This document shows, in pieces, positions 1 through 9,095 of a DNA stretch of 64,000 nucleotides (position 1 is the first letter of the stretch; each line of letters begins with the position of its first letter). The position numbers and the translations under genes were made by a program. The stretch is from positions 124,001 to 188,000 of the forward strand of contig QGON01000068.1 of the NCBI GenBank assembly GCA_003660235.1. The letters are read 5' to 3'. The notes below the pieces were generated by a model. It saw only the letters and a program-made list of their open reading frames with translations, made no database searches and was not told where the DNA came from. The DNA comes from a bacterium endosymbiont of Escarpia laminata. Lineage in GTDB: Bacteria > Pseudomonadota > Gammaproteobacteria > Chromatiales > Chromatiaceae.

Positions 1-542
1 GACACTGCTCCGGTGGGGTTGGGATTGGCATGTGGCAGACCACCAAAGGCCGCGCAACTACCCACGGCAATGACTGCGGCGGCCCCCGCCACGGTCTCCT
101 TCAGCATATCGAGGTTGCTGATACCGGCAATCGTTGAAAAACCAGGGTCTTTTAGCGGAATCGACCCATCGACCACCACCAGGTATTTGCCAAAATTCTC
201 ATGTATTGCTGCTTCACGCGCAGCCTCTGCCCCCTCTCCGGAAGCCGCCTGCAGGGTATGGTGATAATCGAGTGAGATGTGGTCGAAGATGAGATTTTCT
301 ATGGTGGGGGCGTGGGCTCGGGTGAGAGATTCTGTACAGCCTGTACACTCCTGAAAGGAGAGCCAGATTACAGAGGGGCGCCTGGCCTTTTCCAACGCTT
401 CCGCAATAGCCGGCACCATGGCCGGAGGCAATGCCATCATCGAAGCGGTGGCGGTACAGAATTTCAGAAACCCCCGCCTTGACACACCCCGCTGCCGCAG
501 GCTTTCGCCGAGAGTTTTAATCTCTGTATTTGAATCAGCCAT
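1..542 (-). CDS. hupS: [NiFe]-hydrogenase small subunit, N-terminal part (cut by window edge)
   Basis: Small, Fe-S cluster-carrying subunit of a membrane-bound group 1 uptake hydrogenase, which passes electrons from H2 oxidation to the respiratory chain. About 180 residues are visible; the rest lies beyond base 1. The N-terminus carries a twin-arginine export signal (SRRGFLKF near residue 20) followed by a hydrophobic stretch ending in an AxA-type site. Next comes the proximal-cluster motif SFQECTGCTESL, then VVDGSIP and the second proximal-cluster Cys in AVGSCAAFGG, all diagnostic of HupS/HyaA/HoxK. The start is ATG at 542, preceded by GGGAG. The first 8 bases overlap the end of the HupH-like gene, so the two are probably co-translated. 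The large subunit presumably follows to the left. Confidence 0.93.
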   Translation of the reverse strand, partial: MADSNTEIKTLGESLRQRGVSRRGFLKFCTATASMMALPPAMVPAIAEALEKARRPSVIWLSFQECTGCTESLTRAHAPTIENLIFDHISLDYHHTLQAASGEGAEAAREAAIHENFGKYLVVVDGSIPLKDPGFSTIAGISNLDMLKETVAGAAAVIAVGSCAAFGGLPHANPNPTGAV

Positions 543-1002
543 CACGTCTTCTCCCGTTCATAGGATTGCTCAGCGACGCGACCCCATCTGGAGTACGCAA
601 ACGATTTTCGAGCCGTGAAATAGAGTCTGTGAGATCTGCAACCTGGGTAAAAAGGATCTCAGGCACCCGGGTAATCTCAATCTGAAGGGCGATGCGCTCG
701 CCTTCGGTATTTCTGTGATCAACGATCCAGACACCGGCGAATGCCGTTTCATAGATCTCGCTGACGCCCAGGGTTTCAAGTTTGACCGCCACCTCCCCAC
801 GGCCCAGTACGTCGAGCAATAGCTCTTCATCACCAGGACCAAAGGGGATCGATCTAAGATCGATGGTAGTGGATTCTTCCGTTTCGCCAAGACGGCGCAA
901 GGCATGAAGGATTTCATGCAGGACAGGGACGGCATTGCCATGCTGAACAAGCCGATCAACAGGCGCCTCTACACGTATATCGATGTCCTGCAGTTTTTGC
1001 AT
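535..1002 (-). CDS. HupH/HyaF-like hydrogenase expression protein
   Basis: About 155 residues, matching the C-terminal domain of HupH/HyaF/HoxQ hydrogenase expression proteins (VEAPVDRLVQHGNAVPVLHE, then IDLRSIPFGPGDEELL and a conserved W-V-x-x-x-N region). In known systems HupH-type proteins assist processing or Fe-S cluster insertion of the small subunit. It lies directly upstream of hupS with an 8-base overlap, which fits that job. ATG at 1002 gives a start matching the family (MQKLQDIDIRVE); a GTG three codons upstream is possible. No classical promoter is clear in the 130 bases between it and hupD. The family call rests on motif memory, so exact subfamily is uncertain. Confidence 0.8.
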   Translation of the reverse strand: MQKLQDIDIRVEAPVDRLVQHGNAVPVLHEILHALRRLGETEESTTIDLRSIPFGPGDEELLLDVLGRGEVAVKLETLGVSEIYETAFAGVWIVDHRNTEGERIALQIEITRVPEILFTQVADLTDSISRLENRLRTPDGVASLSNPMNGRRRDG

Positions 1003-1132
1003 ATGCAACACCGTTCATTTCATCTATTAGTAGATTATCTCCAACCGATAGAACCGGTACTGATCCAGATCACTTAGAGGTCGAAATTCGGTGATTTTTT
1101 AAAAAATATTGGTGCAGTATTCCTTGCTATAG

Positions 1133-1609
1133 CTAACGCCATCCACGAAGTATAGACAGAATTTCATCAATTGCCTTATCGATGGCAGGGAAAACCGTTT
1201 TACTGGGTGATTCCCCCCACTCCAGCGACTCCGGCTCAATGCCCACAAGCACTCTCTGTGCAGGCAACTGTTCCGTCAGACGTGAGATATCCAACAGATC
1301 CGTCAATCCAACCTCGTGCACACTCTGTCGGTTGCCACTGAGATAACGATCCATCTTTTCATTGCGGAAGACCCTGACTGTGCCTGGTGGACTCTCCATC
1401 CTGGCCGCATCCACCACTATCACCCCGTCCGCTCTGCTAATCGGTTCCGCCAGGGTGAAACTCAGGGTTCCGCCATCCAAATATTCAACACCCTTCAACC
1501 CGCCATGTAATGCCTGCATGCGTTTCACTACGTGGACACCGATACCTTCATCGGTCAGTAGCGTATTGCCTATACCCAGAATAAGGACAGATTCAATTGA
1601 CAAATTCAT
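1133..1609 (-). CDS. hupD: hydrogenase maturation protease
   Basis: Endopeptidase that trims the C-terminus of the hydrogenase large subunit after nickel insertion. The 158-residue protein begins LILGIGNTLLTDEGIG, the signature of the HupD/HyaD/HybD family. The nickel-binding residues of the family are all present: Glu in DEGIG, Asp in VVDA and His in SVHEVGLTDLL. ATG at 1609 fits the family start, but its AAGGAG lies only one base away; a TTG two codons later (1603) has a better spaced ribosome site and may be the real start. It is divergent from hypC, whose start is 65 bases away, so both directions of the cluster are probably driven from 1610-1674. Confidence 0.92.
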   Translation of the reverse strand: MNLSIESVLILGIGNTLLTDEGIGVHVVKRMQALHGGLKGVEYLDGGTLSFTLAEPISRADGVIVVDAARMESPPGTVRVFRNEKMDRYLSGNRQSVHEVGLTDLLDISRLTEQLPAQRVLVGIEPESLEWGESPSKTVFPAIDKAIDEILSILRGWR

Positions 1610-1674
1610 GCTCCTTGAGAGAATAGTCGATAGAAATTTTCCGTCCATGATAATCAAGAGGCAGCTCACTGGCC

Positions 1675-1920
1675 ATGTGTCTCGGCATTCCAATGCAGAT
1701 CAAGACGATCGTTGAATACACCGCCCGCTGTGAGGCGAAAGGTGTCGAACGTGACGTCAGCCTTTTCATGCTGCAGCATGAGACGCTGGAACCCGGCGAT
1801 TTCGTGGTGGTACATGTTGGCTATGCGATCCAGAAAGTCACGCCTCAGGAAGCCCGCTCCGCCTGGGAGATCTACGATGAGATGCTGAAGACACTGGATG
1901 AGCGGCCTGGGAGCCTCTGA
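1675..1920 (+). CDS. hypC: hydrogenase maturation chaperone HypC
   Basis: Small chaperone (81 residues) that works with HypD to carry the Fe(CN)2CO unit to the hydrogenase large subunit. The N-terminus MCLGIPMQI carries the essential Cys2 of the HypC/HybG/HupF family, and the GDFVVVHVGYAIQKV core is typical. It opens the rightward hyp cluster (C-A-B-D). Its last three sense codons and stop lie inside the terminal repeat of a MITE-like element at 1909, so the end of the protein (GSL) is encoded by inserted DNA; the functional core is unaffected. No strong Shine-Dalgarno is seen before the ATG. Confidence 0.95.
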   Translation: MCLGIPMQIKTIVEYTARCEAKGVERDVSLFMLQHETLEPGDFVVVHVGYAIQKVTPQEARSAWEIYDEMLKTLDERPGSL

Positions 1921-2069
1921 ATGAATCTGAGCAAGATGAATTGGCGATCAGAATACGCCAATTTGAGGCGCAAATCGCACGTAATAGCCAGCTATTGCGA
2001 AGGTTTGCAACGAAAAAGTGGCGGATTCTGGCGTCAAGGCACTTGATCATGATTCGTTCAGAGGCTCCC
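1909..2069. mobile_element. MITE-like element, family A copy 1, between hypC and hypA
   Basis: A 161-bp segment bounded by near-perfect inverted repeats: GGGAGCCTCTGAATGAATC (1909-1927) and its reverse complement at 2051-2069 with one mismatch. Inner hairpins (ATTGGCG/CGCCAAT around 1940-1962; AATAGC/GCTATT around 1983-1996) make it foldable. It has no coding capacity. The left repeat supplies the hypC stop codon; the right one ends three bases before the hypA ATG and contains AGAGG at ribosome-site distance. A related element with the same GGAGCCTCTGA end is at 44746. No clear target duplication is visible. Confidence 0.7.
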
Positions 2070-2072
2070 TAA

Positions 2073-2435
2073 ATGCATGAGCTTGCGGTCTGTCAGGCGA
2101 TGCTTGAACAGGTTGCCGATATCGCATGCAGAGAACAAGCATCGGAAGTAACCCGGATTATCGTTCGTATCGGCCCCCTCTCAGGTGTCGTGCCGGAACT
2201 GCTGGAACAGGCCTTTACCATTGCCCGGGCCGGTACCATCGCGCAACAGGCGGAACTGATTACGGAGTCCACCGGCATCCGGGTGCGATGCAGCCAGTGC
2301 GGCGCCGAAACGGAGGCCGGAATCAACCGGATGATCTGTGGCGAGTGTGGCGACTACCATACCCAACTGCTCAGTGGCGATGAGTTGTTGCTCGCCAGTG
2401 TGGAGTTGAACCGGGCGGAGCAGGCGGTGAAATAA
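2073..2435 (+). CDS. hypA: hydrogenase nickel incorporation protein HypA
   Basis: Nickel metallochaperone (120 residues) that cooperates with HypB in loading Ni into the hydrogenase large subunit. It starts MHELAVCQAML with the nickel-binding His2, and carries two CxxC pairs (CSQCG near residue 74, CGECG near 90) that form the structural zinc site. It follows hypC after a MITE-like insertion, which appears to provide its only Shine-Dalgarno-like sequence (AGAGG at 2060-2064). It is followed by a hairpin repeat (2474-2558) and hypB. Confidence 0.96.
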   Translation: MHELAVCQAMLEQVADIACREQASEVTRIIVRIGPLSGVVPELLEQAFTIARAGTIAQQAELITESTGIRVRCSQCGAETEAGINRMICGECGDYHTQLLSGDELLLASVELNRAEQAVK

Positions 2436-2473
2436 ACCGCTATCATTTGTGGATAGGAAGCAAACAACAGGAC

Positions 2474-2558
2474 GTAGGATGCTGGTGAGCTTGCGAACCG
2501 CATCAGTCGAGCGGGGAATCTCGCGAACGATGCGGTTCACAAGCTCACCGCATCCTAC
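2474..2558. repeat. long imperfect inverted repeat between hypA and hypB
   Basis: Left arm 2474-2504 begins GTAGGATGCTGGTGAGC and right arm 2529-2558 ends GCTCACCGCATCCTAC. The roughly 30-bp arms match except for one inserted base and one mismatch, with a 24-base loop. It resembles the REP-like GTAGGRTGC family seen in many gammaproteobacteria; shorter relatives occur at 7285-7334 and 9130-9152. It could fold in the hypA-hypB transcript and change relative expression, but lacks a U-tract, so it is not an obvious intrinsic terminator. Confidence 0.75.
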
Positions 2559-2604
2559 ATGCCCCTATTGATTCAAGTTTCAAAGTTCTCTGGAGAGCAG
2601 AAAG

Positions 2605-3423
2605 ATGTGTGACACCTGTGGCTGTAACATCACCCAGGGTAATCGCCACCTCATCGAGGCCGGCGGCAAACATGAGCATACCCACGATGGCAAGGTCGCC
2701 GTGGAGGTGCTGCAAAACCTGCTCAGCGAAAACGATCATCAGGCTGGCCACAATCGGCAACATTTCGACAATCATGACGTGCTTGCCATCAATCTGATGT
2801 CGTCCCCCGGCAGCGGCAAGACCAGTCTGCTGGAAGCAACCATCGATGCGCTCAAACAAGAGTTCCGTATCGCCGTCATCGTGGGCGACCTGGAGACAGA
2901 AAACGACGCTGAACGCATACGCAGCAAGGGCATTAGCGCCGTGCAGATCACCACCGGCACCGCCTGTCACCTGGATGCGCACATGGTGCACTCCGCGCTC
3001 CACCAGTTGAATCTGGACGATCTGGACATCATCTTCGTGGAAAATGTCGGCAATCTGGTCTGCCCTGCCAGCTTCGATCTTGGGCAACACCTCAATGTCA
3101 CCCTGCTGTCGGTCACCGAGGGGGATGACAAACCCGCCAAATACCCCGTCATCTTTCGGGCGGCCGACGCGGTACTCATCAGCAAATCCGACCTGCTGCC
3201 CTATCTGGATGATTTCAAGCCGGAACGGGCGGAACAGGCAATCCGTCATCTCGCCAGTGAAGCCCCGGTTTTGAACCTATCTGCCAGAAACAGCAGTACG
3301 CTGGACAACTGGCTGACCTGGCTGCGCAAGTCATTCGCCATTCAGGCCGCACGCAGGGCAGCTGGTGAGACCACTAAACCCAGCCTCCAGCCAGAGGGTA
3401 TCCAGCTGCACGCACGCGGTTAG
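2605..3423 (+). CDS. hypB: hydrogenase nickel incorporation GTPase HypB
   Basis: GTPase that drives nickel transfer to the hydrogenase apoprotein with HypA. It begins MCDTCGCN, the N-terminal CxxCGC high-affinity nickel site, then a short His-bearing stretch (HEHTH near residue 23). The G domain has the P-loop SSPGSGKTS near residue 67, the switch region DLETENDAERI and the metal-binding Cys/His pair TACHLDA. The 272-residue length is usual. GGAGAG precedes the ATG. The C-terminal tail (about 30 residues after RKSFAIQ) is longer than in E. coli HypB and low in motif content. hypD follows after 11 bases. Confidence 0.96.
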   Translation: MCDTCGCNITQGNRHLIEAGGKHEHTHDGKVAVEVLQNLLSENDHQAGHNRQHFDNHDVLAINLMSSPGSGKTSLLEATIDALKQEFRIAVIVGDLETENDAERIRSKGISAVQITTGTACHLDAHMVHSALHQLNLDDLDIIFVENVGNLVCPASFDLGQHLNVTLLSVTEGDDKPAKYPVIFRAADAVLISKSDLLPYLDDFKPERAEQAIRHLASEAPVLNLSARNSSTLDNWLTWLRKSFAIQAARRAAGETTKPSLQPEGIQLHARG

Positions 3424-3434
3424 CTGTAATACCC

Positions 3435-4523
3435 ATGTCACTCAGCGCCAAAGACTGGCTACAGCAGATCCGGACGCTACAGCTCCCGGAGCGGATCCGC
3501 ATCATGAATGTTTGCGGCGGCCATGAACGTTCCATCACCCAGGCGGGCCTTCGTGGCGCCCTGCCAAAGCAGATCGAACTGATACCCGGCCCCGGCTGCC
3601 CCGTCTGCGTCTGCCCGGAGGAGGATGTCTATCAGGCGATACAACTCGCGCTCAATGAACAGATCATCCTGGTGGCCTTTGGCGATATGCTGCGGGTTCC
3701 CGTCAATGTACCGAAGGGGGAACCCCGCTCCCTCGATCAGGCTCACGCCGCCGGTGCCGACATCCGTCCCATCGCTTCACCCATCGAGGCGTTGAAAATT
3801 GCGCGGGAGAATTCTGAGCGCGAGATAATCTTTTTTGCTGCGGGATTCGAGACCACTACCGCACCCGTTGCCGCCCTGCTCGTGGAGGGCATTCCCGACA
3901 ACCTCTCCATTCTGCTCTCCGGGCGGCTCACCTGGCCGGCGGTCTCCATGCTGCTCGATTCCGGCACACCCGGATTCAATGCCTTGGTGGCCCCCGGTCA
4001 CGTTGCCACCATCATGGGGCCGGAAGAGTGGCAGTTTGTGGTCGACAAGCACCAGATCCCCAGCGCGGTTGCCGGTTTTACGCCGGAGAGCCTGCTGGCC
4101 GCCACCTACTCCGTGCTGCGGCAGCAGATCGACCAGCGGCTGTTTCTCGACAACTGCTACCCGGAACTGGTCCGCCCCGGCGGCAATCCCAGCGCCCGCA
4201 AACATCTGCAGACCGCACTGGATGTGGTCGATGCTAACTGGCGCGGCATCGGTACGATTCCAAAGTCGGGTTATACACTGAAGAAGGCTTATGAAAGATG
4301 GGATGCCCGAAAACGCTTTCCTGATTACGATTCAGAGAGCCGCCGTCGCGCCGGACAGATGCCACCTGGGTGTGACTGCGCCGCAGTCGTACTTGGTAAA
4401 AAATATCCCAATGAGTGCAGGCTCTATGGCGGGGCCTGCACCCCCAGAAACCCCGTCGGTCCCTGCATGGTTTCTGATGAGGGAGCCTGCCGGATCTGGT
4501 GGAGCAGTGGGCTCAGAGCGTAG
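3435..4523 (+). CDS. hypD: hydrogenase maturation protein HypD
   Basis: Fe-S scaffold on which, with HypC, the Fe(CN)2CO cofactor of [NiFe]-hydrogenase is assembled. The 362 residues hold the family motifs in order: NVCGGHER (active-site Cys), GPGCPVCVCP, the FGDMLRVP segment, FAAGFETTTAP, and the C-terminal [4Fe-4S] Cys set in PPGCDCAAV, PNECRLYG, GACTPRNPVGPC. It closes the hyp run visible here; hypE and hypF are not in the window and must be elsewhere if the enzyme matures. It is convergent with the chemoreceptor gene to the right, with only 9 bases between stops. Confidence 0.96.
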   Translation: MSLSAKDWLQQIRTLQLPERIRIMNVCGGHERSITQAGLRGALPKQIELIPGPGCPVCVCPEEDVYQAIQLALNEQIILVAFGDMLRVPVNVPKGEPRSLDQAHAAGADIRPIASPIEALKIARENSEREIIFFAAGFETTTAPVAALLVEGIPDNLSILLSGRLTWPAVSMLLDSGTPGFNALVAPGHVATIMGPEEWQFVVDKHQIPSAVAGFTPESLLAATYSVLRQQIDQRLFLDNCYPELVRPGGNPSARKHLQTALDVVDANWRGIGTIPKSGYTLKKAYERWDARKRFPDYDSESRRRAGQMPPGCDCAAVVLGKKYPNECRLYGGACTPRNPVGPCMVSDEGACRIWWSSGLRA

Positions 4524-4532
4524 AAAAGCGTT

Positions 4533-7055
4533 CTAAACTTTGAACTGTCCCACAAGCGACTGAAGATCCGTTGCCAGCCGGGCAAGATCTCCGCTGGCGA
4601 CAGAGGTCTGCTGCGCACCTACTGCGCTCTGTTCCGTCATGTCATTGATTTGGACCACATTGCGGTTGATCTCTTCAGCAACCGCTGACTGCTCCTCTGA
4701 TGCGCTGGCAATCTGCGCGCTCATATCCGTGATCTGGCCGATCGCCTCGACTATCGATACCAGGGAGCTTCCGGTATTGGAAGCCTGTTCAGCAACTGCG
4801 TGGGCCTTTTCGCGGCTCTTGCCCATTGTCGCTACTGCCTGCCGTGTTCCACTCTGCAGCTTTTCGATCATCTGATTGATCTCTTCTGTTGACGCCTGTG
4901 TACGACTTGCAAGGGTACGTACCTCATCCGCCACCACAGCAAAACCTCTTCCCTGCTCACCCGCCCGTGCTGCCTCAATAGCTGCATTGAGTGCCAACAG
5001 GTTGGTCTGTTCCGCAATACTTTTTATGACATCAAGCACTGAATTGATCTCGTCACTGTTTTTCTCAAGTGTCTTGATGACGTTGGAGGTGCTCTCGACA
5101 TCCAAGGCCAACTGCCGAATCTGTACAATGGTCTGTTCCATCGCCTGCTGTCCGGCAGTCGCTTCACGATTGGCCATGGCTGCGGTCTCCGATGCATTCG
5201 AAGTACTGTTGGCAACCTCCTGCACTGTGGCGCTCATCTCATTCATTGCAGTTGCAACTTGAGTCGTCTCCATCAACTGATTCTGAACAATTTCATTGGT
5301 CTGCTCAGTGATCACAGAGGTCTCTTCGGAGGTAGTGGCAAGTTGCGCGCTTGCATCATTGACCTGCTGGATACTATTTTGGAATTTCTCCATCAGGCTG
5401 TTGAAAGCAGCAGCAGCCATCCCCAATTCATCACTGGATTGAATAGCGACGCGCCGTGTCAGGTCTGAATTTTGTTCGACATCCTCGATTGTTCGACTGA
5501 GCTGCAGAATAGGCTTGGAGATGCGGCTGGCAAACCAGACACCTGCTGCAATCGCCAGCACAATCAGTACCAATGCGATCCCCCCGGAAATCAATAGCAG
5601 TTGCTTACTGAGCGCATCGGAGGCAGCGAATGCCTCTGCCTCGTCGATCTCCGCAAGGATGGCTCCATTCAATCCATTGAATGAGAGAGGGGCGTATGCG
5701 GAAAGAACCGGGACATTCCGGTAGTCGGGAAAGATTTCAAAACCTGACTGACCGGCCAACGCGGCTTTTGCACCGATTGTTTCGATCGGATGTAGCCCAA
5801 TACTACTCCCCTTATCTCCAATCAAGCCTACAATCTCTTCTGAAAGCCCCCCATCACGGATAGCCTGCAGATATCCCTCCTTGTCTTCGATGAGAAATCG
5901 ACTGTTGCTGCGCATTCTGCCATCCGCGCCCACGAGATAGGTTTCTCCGGAGTCACCGAGACCCGCCTGTTTCCATTGATGATCGTTTGTCATCACAGCA
6001 TTGATGCCATCGATGGGCATCTGGAAGATCAAAACGCCTAGCTTCCCGCCTTCATTGTCGAAAACAGGCGAGGCCATGAAGGACGCCTGATCCTGGTATG
6101 AAGGCAGATAGGGTGAAAAATCGGACAGCGCCACGAAATCGGGGGAAGTTGCCTGATTGGCTTGACGAAAAACCTCTCCTATACCCGAGTTGGCGTAGGC
6201 GCCATTCTTCAAAGAAGTTGCAAAGTCGAGTTCCTTAAAAACTGAATAGACGATTCGACCGGACTCCGCACCCACCAGAAAAATATCGTAATAACCAAAC
6301 CGCTGTTGGAAATCGCGCAGAAACGGGTGAAATTGCCCATGCCACTCTCCGTACTGAGTCCCATCGATGGGATCGATCAGTTTGTCTTTTTCACCCAAAG
6401 GGTTGGGATTGGCTTTGATGTATTGGTATTGGAGCGCAACGGCATCGGCATCCAGCCCTTTAAGCAACATATCCGTATTTACGCTGTCCTCACGATTGCG
6501 GTTTTTATACTCTTTCCTGATTACCCCTAAAGCTCAGCCACTGAGGAGAGCTATGAGTGTAACTCTATGAAATATAGCCATTACTTTGTGTTGCTGACTA
6601 TTGAGCAGAAGAACATGCCAATTTCTTCATACTTTTGAATTTGAAAACCAACGTCAAATCAAACAGTTGCTGTTACTGTGCCACAATAGCTGAGTCTCAG
6701 GGGTAATCAGGTACTCTTTTGTAAATTCACCGCTGTAGTAGTGGGCAAGTTCGCTTCTGTATTTTTCGATGTCCAGCTGAAAAATCTCATTCCGGTAAGT
6801 GGATATCGAACTGCGGAAATTCTGCAGCGCATCGGTGACTTCATATGCCCTGGAGAGGTTCTGTATCTGATTCCGGATCGTCTCAAAGTAATCCGTAATC
6901 TGGGACTTCTTGATGTCTCTAATCGCGATCAAACGTTCTCTGGCAGCTTCCTCGAGTGCTTGATGACTCTTTTCCGTCGCAACGCCGATGATGGCCAGGC
7001 TGGCGGCCAGGAGCGGTATAGCTGCACCGATCATTATCTTCCGTTTCAACAACAT
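4533..7055 (-). pseudogene. methyl-accepting chemotaxis protein gene interrupted by a MITE
   Basis: Chemoreceptor of the two-transmembrane class with a large periplasmic sensor, broken by the 196-bp element at 6516-6711. The 5' part (from ATG 7055, with AAGGAG nine bases upstream) encodes TM1 (KIMIGAAIPLLAASLAIIGV) and the start of the sensor and runs into a stop inside the element. The 3' part encodes the rest of the sensor ([19 protein letters not shown]), TM2, HAMP and the signalling hairpin ([20 protein letters not shown]). Removing the element and one target copy rejoins the frame as [22 protein letters not shown], giving about 772 residues. As written, the C-terminal piece could only be made from an internal start and would lack TM1. 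Confidence 0.9.
6508..6719. mobile_element. MITE-like element with 8-bp target duplication inside a chemoreceptor gene
   Basis: Element 6516-6711 (196 bp) has terminal inverted repeats CCTGATTACCCC / GGGGTAATCAGG, perfect for 12-13 bp and continuing imperfectly to about 23 bp (CTCAGC). It is flanked by the direct repeat TACTCTTT at 6508-6515 and 6712-6719. It has no plausible coding sequence. Its ends differ from the GGAGCCTCTGA family at 1909 and 44746, so it is a second family. An 8-bp duplication is known for several insertion-sequence families (for example IS1595, ISAs1, IS66, ISL3), but the parent cannot be named from this window. Confidence 0.9.
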
Positions 7056-7172
7056 CCTGTTCCACTCCTTGCATTTTTCCAAACTGGGCAGATAAAAAAC
7101 GCCTCAGTCAATAGTTTTATTCTTACCTGTTTCCAAGTAAATGACTCCGGGTGATTGACTCGAACATAAAGC

Positions 7173-7199
7173 TTGGCGGCATTGCCTCTATATACTTGA
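7173..7199 (-). promoter_or_regulatory. sigma-28-like promoter for the interrupted chemoreceptor
   Basis: Read on the minus strand: TCAA, 15 bases, GCCGCCAA, against the flagellar sigma-28 consensus TAAA-N15-GCCGATAA. It sits about 115 bases upstream of the chemoreceptor ATG (7055). It is weaker than the promoters at 9096 and 11381, but the spacing is exact and the gene class is right. Confidence 0.45.
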
Positions 7200-7284
7200 G
7201 GAAATAGTTATTTCTGACTGGAGTGGCGCTGAGAAAGGCTGATCAAATGAGTAGCTGTCATGAAGCCGGAGGAGTGGCATTGGT

Positions 7285-7334
7285 GCGCATAGTGCACCCT
7301 ACGCTCTCTAAGTGGCAGTAGGGTGCGCTATATG
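7285..7334 (-). repeat. hairpin repeat directly after the second chemoreceptor stop codon
   Basis: Arms GCGCATAGTGCACCCTAC (7285-7302) and GTAGGGTGCGCTATATG (7318-7334) pair over about 13-15 bases. It begins one base beyond the chemoreceptor stop codon in the leftward transcript, so it may protect or end that mRNA, although no U-tract follows. It shares the GTAGGRTGC core with 2474-2558. Confidence 0.6.
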
Positions 7335-7335
7335 T

Positions 7336-9027
7336 TTAAACCTGGAACTTAACCACCAATCCCTGCAGCTCTGCTGCCATGTGCGCCAACTCTTTCCCGG
7401 CCTGGGAAGTCTGCTCGGCACCAGTGGCGTTTTGGGTCGCCATGTCACTGATCCGTACGACGTTGCGATTCATATCTTCCGCCACAATGCTCTGTTCTTC
7501 TGCGGCTGTTGCAATCTGGGCGCTCATTTGATCGATCTGTGATACGGATTCTGCAATGGCGGTCAATGAAGAACCTGCCAACATCGCCTGATCAACAACA
7601 GACTTGGCTTGCTCCCGGCTCTGAGTCATCACCTGCACCGCATTCCGGGAGCCGGTCTGGAGCCTGTCGATGATCTGATTGATCTCTGCGGTGGACTCCT
7701 GGGTCCGGCTCGCCAAGGTGCGCACCTCATCCGCCACCACGGCAAATCCGCGGCCCTGCTCACCGGCGCGGGCCGCCTCGATCGCCGCATTCAACGCCAA
7801 CAGATTGGTCTGTTCGGCAATGCTTTTGATCACGTCAAGCACGGTGCCGATATTATCGCTTTCCGTCTCTACCTGGGCGATGACATCCGCTGCGCCTTCA
7901 ATTTGTGCTGCCAGTTGCTGGATTCCCTGCACCCCTCCTGCGACTATCTTTCGTCCCTTCTCAGTTTCGCTGCTGGCCCCATTAGCCGCAGAGGCCGTGC
8001 TGCTGACATTCACCGCCACCTCCCGCACGGTGGCGCTCATTTCGTTCATCGCCGTTGCTATCTGTTGCGTCTCAGACTGTTGTTGCTGAATATTGGCGCT
8101 GGTCTGTGTCGTTATCACAGACACTTCTTCAGCCGCCGTGGAGAGTTGGGCTGTAGTGGCGTTGATCTGTGTGATTATCTCCAGCAAGTTATTGCGCATC
8201 GTCTGCATCGATTGTTGCAGATTGCCGATTTCATCCCGCCCATCCACTGCTACCTTGTGGGTAAGGTCACCCGAGGCAAGAACTTCGAGTCCACGGGCCG
8301 CCTCACCCATGCGGCTCACGACATTGCGGGAGACACTCCAGCTTACGAGGCCGCCGATGAGAATCGCCAGGAGGGTAAGACCACTCAGCAGGTAGATCGC
8401 GGTCTGTTCATGCTCCGCCGCACGGCGTACGGCCGCCTCGCTGAACTTCCCGATCTCGGTCAGCAGGGCTTCGAGTTCTACAGTCAGCTGTTCCTCCTCG
8501 TTCGCCACCTTTTCAGCAAGTGCTTCGGCTGCGTGTCTCTTTCCATTTACAAGCATGGTGAAGACCTGATGGGCATGGTGTTCGAAATCCGCATGCTCTT
8601 TTTCGATCTTCTTCAACGCTTGATCGATGTGCTCAAACTCTTTCGCATCTTCCTCGCTACGGGCCTTTGCCTTGGCCGCTTCAGCCAGGCGTTCACCTGC
8701 CTGGATCTCCCCGTCGACCTGCTTGCTAAACTTGTCGAACGCTGCAATCTCTGCCTTGAAACGAGCAGCTGCGTTGTCCTCTTGTTCCAGGAGCTCTCCA
8801 AAGCGCATGGCCCGTTCAAAATGGATGGCCTGCTCCAACTGATGCTCCGTGATCGCGGTGAGGTTCTCCGTCATCGGGATATCCTGTTCGGCAATGGCAT
8901 CGAGTTCATTGCCGATCTGGGTCATCGCGTATAACGCATAACCCGAACTGGCAAGGAGTAGGGCCAGCAGGATCAATGAGTTTCCGATGATTTTGGTTTT
9001 AATAGTGAGATTGTTGAGGTTATTCAC
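7336..9027 (-). CDS. methyl-accepting chemotaxis protein
   Basis: Transmembrane chemoreceptor (563 residues) that signals to CheA/CheW. TM1 is at about residues 13-33 ([20 protein letters not shown]), followed by a helical periplasmic domain of roughly 170 residues rich in Glu, Lys and Ala (four-helix-bundle type), TM2 near 210-230, a HAMP segment ([18 protein letters not shown]) and the signalling domain with the hairpin motif [20 protein letters not shown]. The domain ends VVKFQV; no NWETF-type CheR tether is present. A sigma-28-type promoter lies 70-95 bases upstream. Its signalling half is close to that of the broken neighbour, but the sensor is unrelated. The ligand cannot be inferred. 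Confidence 0.93.
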   Translation of the reverse strand: MNNLNNLTIKTKIIGNSLILLALLLASSGYALYAMTQIGNELDAIAEQDIPMTENLTAITEHQLEQAIHFERAMRFGELLEQEDNAAARFKAEIAAFDKFSKQVDGEIQAGERLAEAAKAKARSEEDAKEFEHIDQALKKIEKEHADFEHHAHQVFTMLVNGKRHAAEALAEKVANEEEQLTVELEALLTEIGKFSEAAVRRAAEHEQTAIYLLSGLTLLAILIGGLVSWSVSRNVVSRMGEAARGLEVLASGDLTHKVAVDGRDEIGNLQQSMQTMRNNLLEIITQINATTAQLSTAAEEVSVITTQTSANIQQQQSETQQIATAMNEMSATVREVAVNVSSTASAANGASSETEKGRKIVAGGVQGIQQLAAQIEGAADVIAQVETESDNIGTVLDVIKSIAEQTNLLALNAAIEAARAGEQGRGFAVVADEVRTLASRTQESTAEINQIIDRLQTGSRNAVQVMTQSREQAKSVVDQAMLAGSSLTAIAESVSQIDQMSAQIATAAEEQSIVAEDMNRNVVRISDMATQNATGAEQTSQAGKELAHMAAELQGLVVKFQV

Positions 9028-9095
9028 CAGGTACTCCTTTAAGTATGTTCATAAATCAGTCAACCTTTCTTGTTTATAAAAAAGCTGTTTACTTC

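Noticed and set aside
1098-1127. Possible sigma-54 promoter TTGGTGC...CCTTGC near the hydrogenase genes
   Set aside because: The GG and GC elements are 13 bases apart instead of 10, and the site points rightward into hupD's 3' end.
1838-2050. A 70-codon leftward frame across the hypC-hypA junction
   Set aside because: It runs through the MITE-like element and hypC antisense; no protein features.
7609-8934. A 441-codon open frame antisense to the second chemoreceptor
   Set aside because: Low-complexity Arg/Leu/Cys-rich translation; the opposite strand encodes a complete chemoreceptor.
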